A stretch of 64,000 nucleotides of DNA from an uncultured beta proteobacterium (GTDB lineage: Bacteria > Pseudomonadota > Gammaproteobacteria > Burkholderiales > Rhodocyclaceae): NCBI GenBank assembly GCA_903908065.1, contig CAIVQO010000075.1, positions 1 to 64,000 of the forward strand, written 5' to 3'. The position numbers and the translations under genes are program-made. The notes beneath the pieces were generated by a model, which worked only from the letters and a program-made list of their open reading frames with translations, did not search any database and was not told the origin of the DNA. This document shows positions 56,554-64,000 of this stretch, in pieces (the stretch's first letter is position 1; every line of letters starts with the position of its first letter).

Positions 56554-57694
56554 CGCGGATGCCGATCAGTCGCCGTGCCGCCAGCGCCGACTCCTGAACC
56601 TTTTGCGCATCCCCGCCGATCACCGTGAAATGCCCCATCTTGCGGCCGGGACGGGCGTGGTGTTTGCCATAGAGGTGCAGCTTGAGGTTGGGCACCGCCA
56701 GCAGCTGCGCCCAATCCGGTTCCTGGCTATGCTGCGCATCCTTGAGGAACCACAGGTCGCCGAGCAGGTTAACCATGACCGCCGCGGAATGGGCATGGGC
56801 ATCCCCCAGCGGCAGGCCGGTCACGGCGCGCACCTGCTGTTCGAACTGGTTGGTGACGCAGGCGTCGATCGTGTAGTGGCCGGAATTGTGCGGCCGCGGC
56901 GCCATTTCATTGACCAGCAGCTGGCCGCGCACGACAAAGAACTCGACGGCCAGCGTCCCCACGTAATCCATCTTCTGTGCGATGCCTTCGGCGATTTCCT
57001 CGGCATTGCCGGCCAGGCAGCCGGAAGTGCGCGCCGGCACCATGGAGACATCGAGGATGCCGTGGCGATGGCTGTTCTCGACTGTCGGAAAGCACTTCAC
57101 CCGGCCGGTGGAATCGCGCGCCAGGACAACGGAAACCTCGTAGTCCAGGGGCATCATCTGCTCCAGCACGCACGGCTCGTTCTTCAACTGGCCGAAGGCA
57201 ACGCGCGCGGCATCGCGGTCGGCGACGCGAACTTGGCCTTTGCCGTCATAGCCAAAGCGGGCCACCTTGAGGATGCCGGGAAACAGCCCGGCGTTCGCCG
57301 AATCAAGGTCGGCGTCGCTGCGGATGTCGGCATAAGGTGCATGGGGAAAGCCATGCTGGCGCAGGAATCCCTTTTCGGCGCTGCGATTCTGGCTGATGCG
57401 CACCGCCTCCGCCCCCGGCCGCACCGGAACGAATTTGGAAAGGTAGGCCAGGCTGTCGGCCGGCACGTTCTCAAATTCCGTGGTTACCGCCGCACAGGAC
57501 TCGGCGATCACATTGAGCGCATCGGCGTCATCGTAAGCCGCCACCAGATGGCGGTCGGCAATGCGTCCGGCGGGGCTCTGTGCATCGGGATCGAGCACCA
57601 CCACGCGGTAGCCCAACTCGTGCGCGGCGATGACGAAGAAGCGGCCCAACTGGCCGCCGCCCAGCATGCCCAGCGTCGCCGGTGGCAAGATCAT
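56546..57694 (-). CDS. purK: N5-carboxyaminoimidazole ribonucleotide synthase PurK
   Basis: ATP-grasp enzyme of 382 aa that carboxylates AIR in purine synthesis. Motifs are LGMLGGGQLGRF near the start, EFENVP, KVARFGYDGKGQ and NEMAPRPHNSGHYT. It starts 4 bases after purD. Its partner purE, usually adjacent, is not in the window. ATG 57694 matches the family start; the longer frame overlaps purD. Confidence 0.94.
   Translation of the reverse strand: MILPPATLGMLGGGQLGRFFVIAAHELGYRVVVLDPDAQSPAGRIADRHLVAAYDDADALNVIAESCAAVTTEFENVPADSLAYLSKFVPVRPGAEAVRISQNRSAEKGFLRQHGFPHAPYADIRSDADLDSANAGLFPGILKVARFGYDGKGQVRVADRDAARVAFGQLKNEPCVLEQMMPLDYEVSVVLARDSTGRVKCFPTVENSHRHGILDVSMVPARTSGCLAGNAEEIAEGIAQKMDYVGTLAVEFFVVRGQLLVNEMAPRPHNSGHYTIDACVTNQFEQQVRAVTGLPLGDAHAHSAAVMVNLLGDLWFLKDAQHSQEPDWAQLLAVPNLKLHLYGKHHARPGRKMGHFTVIGGDAQKVQESALAARRLIGIRDE
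56571..56595 (+). repeat. dispersed 25-base motif, copy 12
   Basis: Inside the 3' end of purK, opposite strand; 21 of 25 positions match, exact core at 56580-56592. Confidence 0.6.
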
Positions 57695-57698
57695 GGCA

Positions 57699-58967
57699 CT
57701 AACGCTTGATGGCGCGATAGCCGATGTCGCGCCGGCACTGCATGCCGTCAAAGCCAATCTGGTCGAGGACTTCGTAGGCCCGCTTCTGGGCCGCCCTGAC
57801 GTTGTCGCCCAGCGCCGTGACGCACAGCACGCGGCCTCCGGCGGTGACCACTTCGCCATCCTTCTCGGCGGTACCGGCATGGAACACGTGGCTGTCTTCC
57901 GTTCGCGCAGGCAGGCCACGGATTACATCGCCCTTGCGCGGCGTATCCGGATAGTTGGCGGCGGCGATCACAACGCCAAGGGCGACGCGACGATCCCAGT
58001 CAGCCTCCACCTGGTCAAGGCGGCCATCGATGCCGGCATCGATCAGATCGACGAAATTCGACTTCAGCCGCATCATGATCGGCTGCGTTTCCGGATCGCC
58101 GAAGCGGCAGTTGAATTCGAGCACGCGCAGGCTCCCGTCGGGCTTGATCATCAGCCCGGCGTAGAGGAATCCGGTATAGACAATGCCGTCGGCGGCCATG
58201 CCGTTGATGGTCGGCATGATCACCTCGCGCATTACGCGGGCATGGATCTCCGGCGTTACCACCGGCGCCGGCGAATACGCGCCCATGCCACCGGTATTGG
58301 GGCCCTGGTCGCCGTCCTTGAGTCGCTTGTGGTCCTGGCTGGTGGCCATCGCCAGGGCGTGGCGGCCGTCGGCCATGACGATGAAGCTGGCCTCCTCGCC
58401 ATCGAGGAACTCCTCGACCACCACCCGGGCGCCGGCATCGCCGAGCTTGTTGTCGGACAGCATCATGTCGACCGCGGCGTGCGCCTCGGCCAGATCCATC
58501 GCCACCACCACGCCCTTGCCGGCAGCCAGGCCATCGGCCTTGATCACGATCGGCGCGCCCTCGGCGTCGATGTAGGCATGGGCCGCGGCAATGTCGGAGA
58601 AGGTCTGGAACTTCGCCGTCGGGATCTTGTGCCGGGTCATGAAGCGCTTGGCGAAATCCTTCGAGCTTTCAAGCTGCGCGGCCGCCTTGCTCGGGCCGAA
58701 GATGCGCAAGCCGCGGGCACGAAACACGTCGACGATGCCGGCGGCAAGGGGAGCTTCCGGCCCTACTACCGTGGCATGCACCTTCTCCTTCGCCGCCCAG
58801 TCGGCGAGCGCTTCGATGTCGGTCAGCGCCAGGTTCTCAAGCTCGTGCTCGCGCGCCGTGCCGGCGTTGCCTGGCGCGACATAGACCTTCTGCAGTCCGG
58901 GCGATTGCGCCAGCCGCCATGCCAGCGCGTGCTCGCGCCCGCCCGATCCGACGACGAGTATCTTCAT
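57699..58967 (-). CDS. purD: phosphoribosylamine-glycine ligase PurD
   Basis: ATP-grasp enzyme of 422 aa for the second step of purine synthesis. Motifs are VVGSGGREHALAW, KADGLAAGKGVVVA, DHKRLKDGDQGPNTGGMGA and EFNCRFGDPETQ. It lies 2 bases after purH, so the two are coupled. Confidence 0.96.
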   Translation of the reverse strand: MKILVVGSGGREHALAWRLAQSPGLQKVYVAPGNAGTAREHELENLALTDIEALADWAAKEKVHATVVGPEAPLAAGIVDVFRARGLRIFGPSKAAAQLESSKDFAKRFMTRHKIPTAKFQTFSDIAAAHAYIDAEGAPIVIKADGLAAGKGVVVAMDLAEAHAAVDMMLSDNKLGDAGARVVVEEFLDGEEASFIVMADGRHALAMATSQDHKRLKDGDQGPNTGGMGAYSPAPVVTPEIHARVMREVIMPTINGMAADGIVYTGFLYAGLMIKPDGSLRVLEFNCRFGDPETQPIMMRLKSNFVDLIDAGIDGRLDQVEADWDRRVALGVVIAAANYPDTPRKGDVIRGLPARTEDSHVFHAGTAEKDGEVVTAGGRVLCVTALGDNVRAAQKRAYEVLDQIGFDGMQCRRDIGYRAIKR

Positions 58968-58969
58968 GA

Positions 58970-60553
<1,584 letters not shown>

Positions 60554-60569
60554 GGAAACCTCGCAGGGA

Positions 60570-60800
60570 TTAAAGCAGTTTGTGTTCGACCAACATGCGG
60601 CGCAGGGTGCCGCGGCTGATGCCCAGCATTTCGGCGGCGACGGTTTGGTTGCCGTCGGCCTGCTTCATCACGACTTCCAGCATCGGTCGCTCGACGCACT
60701 TCAGCAGCATGTCATAGACGGCATGCGGCGCCTGGCCGTCGAGATCGCGAAAGTAGCGATTCAGGGTCCGCCGCACGCAGTCGTGGATTTCGCTGCTCAT
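60570..60800 (-). CDS. fis: Fis, nucleoid-associated DNA-binding protein
   Basis: Protein of 76 aa with a Fis helix-turn-helix at the C-terminus: [20 protein letters not shown]. It bends DNA and regulates stable RNA and recombination. The dusB-fis order is the classic one; its ATG overlaps the dusB stop (ATGA). It is shorter than E. coli Fis (98 aa), which is normal in betaproteobacteria. Confidence 0.93.
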   Translation of the reverse strand: MSSEIHDCVRRTLNRYFRDLDGQAPHAVYDMLLKCVERPMLEVVMKQADGNQTVAAEMLGISRGTLRRMLVEHKLL

Positions 60801-61819
60801 GCGGCCTTCATTGCCTGGGAGTCGTCAGGATGGCGCAGGCGCTCATTGGCCGCGCCGTGCCCAAGGAAGAACTCGTCGGCGGCGGCCAGCTGTTCTTCCA
60901 CCGTTTGCAGCTGGTTCATGGCGTGGCGGAAGTTCGCCGAACCGACCAGGCCCTTGGTGTACCAGCTGATGTGCTTGCGCGCGATGCGGACGCCGGTTTC
61001 CTCGCCATAGAAGGCGTAGAGCTCGTTCAGGTGGCCGCGCAGGATGTCATGGATTTCCTGGACGTCGGGGGGCGCCATCTCTTCACCGGTGGCCAGGAAA
61101 TGCTCGATCTCGCGAAACAGCCAGGGACGTCCCTGGGCGGCACGGCCAATCATGACGCCGTCGGCGCCGGTGTAGTCGAGTACTTCGCGCGCCTTGCGCG
61201 GCGTAGTGATGTCGCCGTTGGCTATCACGGGAATCCTGACCTGCGACTTGACCAGCGCAATGGTGTCGTATTCAGCGTTGCCCTGATACTGGTCGGCGCG
61301 CGTGCGGCCATGGATGGCAATGGCACGCACGCCGGACTCCTGGGCGATGCGCGCGATGGTCGGCGCGTTGCGGTTTTCGCGATTCCAGCCGGTGCGAAAC
61401 TTGAGCGTGACCGGAACCTCCGGCACGGCGGCCACCACGGCTTCGAGAATCTTCGCCACCAGCGCTTCGTTCTGCATCAGGGCCGAACCCGCCATGACGT
61501 TGCAGACCTTCTTCGCCGGGCAGCCCATGTTGATGTCGATGATCTGCGCGCCGTGGTCCGCGTTGTAGCGCGCCGCCTGGGCCATCATGGCCGGGTCGGC
61601 ACCGGCGATCTGCACCGACACCGGATCCGCTTCACCCTCGTGGTTGGCGCGCCGACGCGTCTTGGCGCTGCCGTAAAGCAGGGAATTCGAGGTCACCATT
61701 TCCGATACGGCGAGGCCGGCGCCAAGCCGCTTGCACAGCTGGCGGAAGGGTCGATCCGTGACCCCGGCCATGGGCGCGACAAACAGCATGTTGCGCAACT
61801 GAAAGCCGAGGAATTCCAT
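60797..61819 (-). CDS. dusB: tRNA-dihydrouridine synthase DusB
   Basis: FMN enzyme of 340 aa reducing uridine in the tRNA D-loop. Motifs are VAPMAGVTDRPFR, DINMGCPAKKVC (catalytic Cys), KFRTGW and IHGRTRADQY. Coupled to fis by a 4-base overlap. The 102 bases between dusB and ubiH hold no other gene. Confidence 0.95.
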   Translation of the reverse strand: MEFLGFQLRNMLFVAPMAGVTDRPFRQLCKRLGAGLAVSEMVTSNSLLYGSAKTRRRANHEGEADPVSVQIAGADPAMMAQAARYNADHGAQIIDINMGCPAKKVCNVMAGSALMQNEALVAKILEAVVAAVPEVPVTLKFRTGWNRENRNAPTIARIAQESGVRAIAIHGRTRADQYQGNAEYDTIALVKSQVRIPVIANGDITTPRKAREVLDYTGADGVMIGRAAQGRPWLFREIEHFLATGEEMAPPDVQEIHDILRGHLNELYAFYGEETGVRIARKHISWYTKGLVGSANFRHAMNQLQTVEEQLAAADEFFLGHGAANERLRHPDDSQAMKAA

Positions 61820-61921
61820 GTCGGGAAGGAAAGGGGAAAGGGAGTGTTTCGCGGAGGGCGCGATTTTAGCGCAAAGCGCGCAGCCCGATATCGACGCTTT
61901 TTATGGCCGACAGCCGTCGGA

Positions 61922-63019
61922 TCAGGGCCAGGCGCGGGCGCCGAAGATCATTCGCCGGGCGACGAATCCGCGCAACGGGGGAAGGATGTCCATGGCCAGC
62001 AGGCCGGCGCCGCGCAAGGTCCGCAGCGGTCCGAATTCATTGCCGAAGCCATGGATCAGCAGGTCAGTGAACCCGATGGCGCCGCGCCGGTCCGCCATCC
62101 GCCCGCGGGCATAGGCAGCAAGCCGCTCTGGGGCACCGGGATCGTCGGCACCGCTCAAGCTGGTAGCAAGTTCCCAGATGTCGCGCAGGGCCAGGTTGAA
62201 TCCCTGGCCCGCGACCGGGTGTAGGGTTTGCGCGGCATTGCCCAGCCAGACCTGGCGCGCGCCCACCGGGTGTGGGCGATAGCGCAAGCCCAGCGGGTAA
62301 GCCACGCGCGGCGTCGTCGCGAGGAAACGGTGCCGGTTGCCGAAACGCCGTTGCAAGAAGACGAGGAACTCCTCGTCGTCGAGCCCGCGCACCCAGTCCA
62401 GAATTTCGTCCTGGCAGGTCAGGACCACAGAATAACTATCCCCCAGGGGCAGTAGCGCCAGCGGACCCTCGCCGGTAAATCGTTCCCAGGCCACGTTGCG
62501 ATGGGGTTCGGCCGTCCGCACATTGCACAACACGGCATGCTGCCCATAATCTCGCCGCTCGCCGGCATCGGGATCCACCGCGCCCTCAGCGTAGGCCGTC
62601 AGGGCAAAACCCGCCGTGTCGCCAGCGCCGACTTTGGTCTGTTCCCGGTAGGGAATTCCAGTCCGCGACAATGCGGCGTCCAGTGCGGAAATCACCTCAC
62701 TTGCCGCCACCACCCAACCCAGGGCCTCCACACCCTGCTCCTCGGCGCGAATCAGGGTGCGGCCAAATCCATGACGCTGCGAGACATGGATGGTACGGAT
62801 GGCAGTCGCCGAACTCGCTGGCCAGGCGCCCAGCCAGCCCAGGATCTGGCGCGCACCTTCCGATAGGGCGAGCACCCGGGCATCCTTGCGCACCGCGCTG
62901 CGGTCACGCGCCTCGAATATTTCCGCTTCCAGCCCATGCAAGCGCAGAGCCAGCGCGAGCGCCATACCCGCCGGCCCGCCGCCGACTATCGCAATTCGTC
63001 TGTCAGCCGTTTCGGGCAT
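61922..63019 (-). CDS. ubiH: UbiH/UbiF-family ubiquinone biosynthesis hydroxylase
   Basis: FAD monooxygenase of 365 aa. The dinucleotide motif is IVGGGPAGMALALAL at the start, and GNAAQTLHPVAGQGFNLALRD near residue 250 is the UbiH/COQ6 signature. The exact ring position it hydroxylates cannot be read from sequence. Its start overlaps the pepP end by 17 bases, the frequent pepP-ubiH pair. Confidence 0.9.
   Translation of the reverse strand: MPETADRRIAIVGGGPAGMALALALRLHGLEAEIFEARDRSAVRKDARVLALSEGARQILGWLGAWPASSATAIRTIHVSQRHGFGRTLIRAEEQGVEALGWVVAASEVISALDAALSRTGIPYREQTKVGAGDTAGFALTAYAEGAVDPDAGERRDYGQHAVLCNVRTAEPHRNVAWERFTGEGPLALLPLGDSYSVVLTCQDEILDWVRGLDDEEFLVFLQRRFGNRHRFLATTPRVAYPLGLRYRPHPVGARQVWLGNAAQTLHPVAGQGFNLALRDIWELATSLSGADDPGAPERLAAYARGRMADRRGAIGFTDLLIHGFGNEFGPLRTLRGAGLLAMDILPPLRGFVARRMIFGARAWP
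62612..62636 (+). repeat. dispersed 25-base motif, copy 13 (best match)
   Basis: Inside ubiH, opposite strand; 24 of 25 positions match, exact core at 62621-62633. Confidence 0.7.
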
Positions 63020-64000
63020 CGCGCATCAGGGCTTCGATGTCGGCGATTTTCTTGGGTGCATCAGCAGTGATGATTTCGCATCCGGCTGCCGTCACCACCG
63101 CATCGTCCTCGATGCGCACGCCGATGTTCCAGAAGGCCTTGGGTACGTCGTCGGCGGGACGCACATAGCAGCCGGGCTCGATGGTCAGCACCATGCCCGG
63201 AGCCAGCGGCGCCCAATGTTCGCCCTGCTTGTATTCGCCCGCATCGTGCACGTCCTTGCCCAGCCAGTGGCTGGTGCGGTGCATGTAGAAGCGCTTGTAA
63301 CTCTCGGATTCGAGCACGGCGTCGAGCGAACCCGCCAGCAGCTTCATGTCGATCATGCCCTGGGCCAGCACCTTCAACGCCGCGTCATGGGGATCGGAGA
63401 AGTTGGCGCCGGGACGTACCGCCGCGATCGCCGCGGCCTGGGCATCGAGCACCAGGTCATATACATCCGCCTGCGGACCGCTGAAGCGACCGCCGACGGG
63501 GAAGGTCCGCGTAATGTCCGAGGCATAGCCACCGAGTTCGCCGCCGGCGTCGATCAACAGCAGGTCGCCGTCGCGCAGAACCTGGTCGTTGCCAACGTAG
63601 TGCAGCACGCAGGCGTTGGCACCGCCGGCGACGATCGGCGTATAGGCGGGGAATTCACACCCATGGCGCCGGAATTCGTGCAGCAATTCGGCCTCGACTT
63701 CGTACTCAATGCGTCCCGGCCTCGTGAAGCGCATGGCACGGATGTGAGCACCCGCAGATATCCGGGATGCACGACGCATGGTCTCAAGCTCATGCGGATC
63801 CTTGACCAGGCGCATCGCATCGAGCTCGGCGCGCACGTCGCGGATCGCCGCCGGCGCGCGCTTGCCGCTACGGGCTTCGCTACGCACCTTGTTGAGCGCC
63901 GCGGCGATGCGGGCATCCCAGCCGGCATCTTGGCCGAGCGAGAACCAGAGCGCCGGCTGGTCGGCGATCGACTCTGCCAACTTGGCGTCGAGCTCGCCGA
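63003..64000 (-). CDS. pepP: Xaa-Pro aminopeptidase PepP (5' end beyond the window)
   Basis: The C-terminal 332 residues of an aminopeptidase P that removes N-terminal residues before proline. Metal ligands of the pita-bread fold are visible: LLLIDAGGELGGYASDITRTF (two Asp, quoted region), RTSHWLGKDVHD (His), TIEPGCY (Glu) and GVRIEDDAV (Glu). The reading frame stays open to the window edge, so the gene is cut by the boundary, not broken. Confidence 0.93.
   Translation of the reverse strand, partial: GELDAKLAESIADQPALWFSLGQDAGWDARIAAALNKVRSEARSGKRAPAAIRDVRAELDAMRLVKDPHELETMRRASRISAGAHIRAMRFTRPGRIEYEVEAELLHEFRRHGCEFPAYTPIVAGGANACVLHYVGNDQVLRDGDLLLIDAGGELGGYASDITRTFPVGGRFSGPQADVYDLVLDAQAAAIAAVRPGANFSDPHDAALKVLAQGMIDMKLLAGSLDAVLESESYKRFYMHRTSHWLGKDVHDAGEYKQGEHWAPLAPGMVLTIEPGCYVRPADDVPKAFWNIGVRIEDDAVVTAAGCEIITADAPKKIADIEALMRDARNG

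Overview
The window reads as ordinary chromosome of a GC-rich betaproteobacterium, most likely Rhodocyclales or a close relative. The evidence is the ribF-ileS-lspA-fkpB-ispH order, a complete cbb3 oxidase (ccoNOQP) with its assembly genes, class I PHA synthase, FNR and Dnr-type regulators with NnrS, and OxyR with AhpCF. The lifestyle suggested is a facultative, microaerobic or denitrifying, polyester-storing bacterium. There is no prophage, transposase, CRISPR array or rRNA. I found no broken gene.

Layout. 1-435 is a gene-poor leader with a 34-base perfect palindrome and an OxyR-type site before ahpC. 435-5456 is a peroxide-stress block: ahpC, ahpF, dps, a di-haem cytochrome c peroxidase and oxyR, with a four-half-site OxyR operator at the oxyR start. 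5505-8637 is copper efflux: copZ, copA and a divergent MerR-type regulator with a 19-bp-spacer promoter. 8686-16042 is anaerobic and nitric-oxide control: a TauE/SafE-like protein, hemN, fnr, a SirB-like protein, NnrS, a Dnr-type regulator, a second polytopic membrane protein, DUF2249 and hemerythrin. 16210-19159 holds phaC, a universal stress protein and a second hemerythrin. 19156-27957 is the cbb3 module: two tiny membrane proteins, ccoH, ccoG, ccoPQON, ccoS and ccoI. In the 362-base gap between ccoN and ccoS an FNR site, a -10 box and an intrinsic terminator outline a probable anaerobic small RNA.

From 27985 onward the content is mainly housekeeping: an SDR, tRNA-Thr, ispH-fkpB-lspA-ileS-ribF, amiC, tsaE, queG, a sulfurtransferase, HU, mnmA, nudJ, ilvE, waaF, a YheT-type hydrolase, algC, an O-GlcNAc-transferase-like TPR protein, alaS, an orphan ugpB-ugpQ pair, tRNA-Arg, a DUF2855 protein, tRNA-Ala, then a leftward run pepP-ubiH-dusB-fis-purH-purD-purK-tsaC that leaves the window.

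Regulatory logic. FNR/Dnr-type palindromes (TTGAY-N4-RTCAA) occur at hemN/fnr, hemerythrin-DUF2249, uspA-hemerythrin, ccoN and the candidate small RNA; three of these sit at or within one base of the class II distance from a -10 box, and the hemerythrin box is exactly spaced from a weak one. OxyR-type sites precede ahpC and oxyR/ccp.

The most unusual feature is a degenerate 25-base motif found 13 times, in genes and between them, in different reading frames, 11 of 13 copies on the + strand. It behaves like a DNA-level signal, not a protein-coding constraint.
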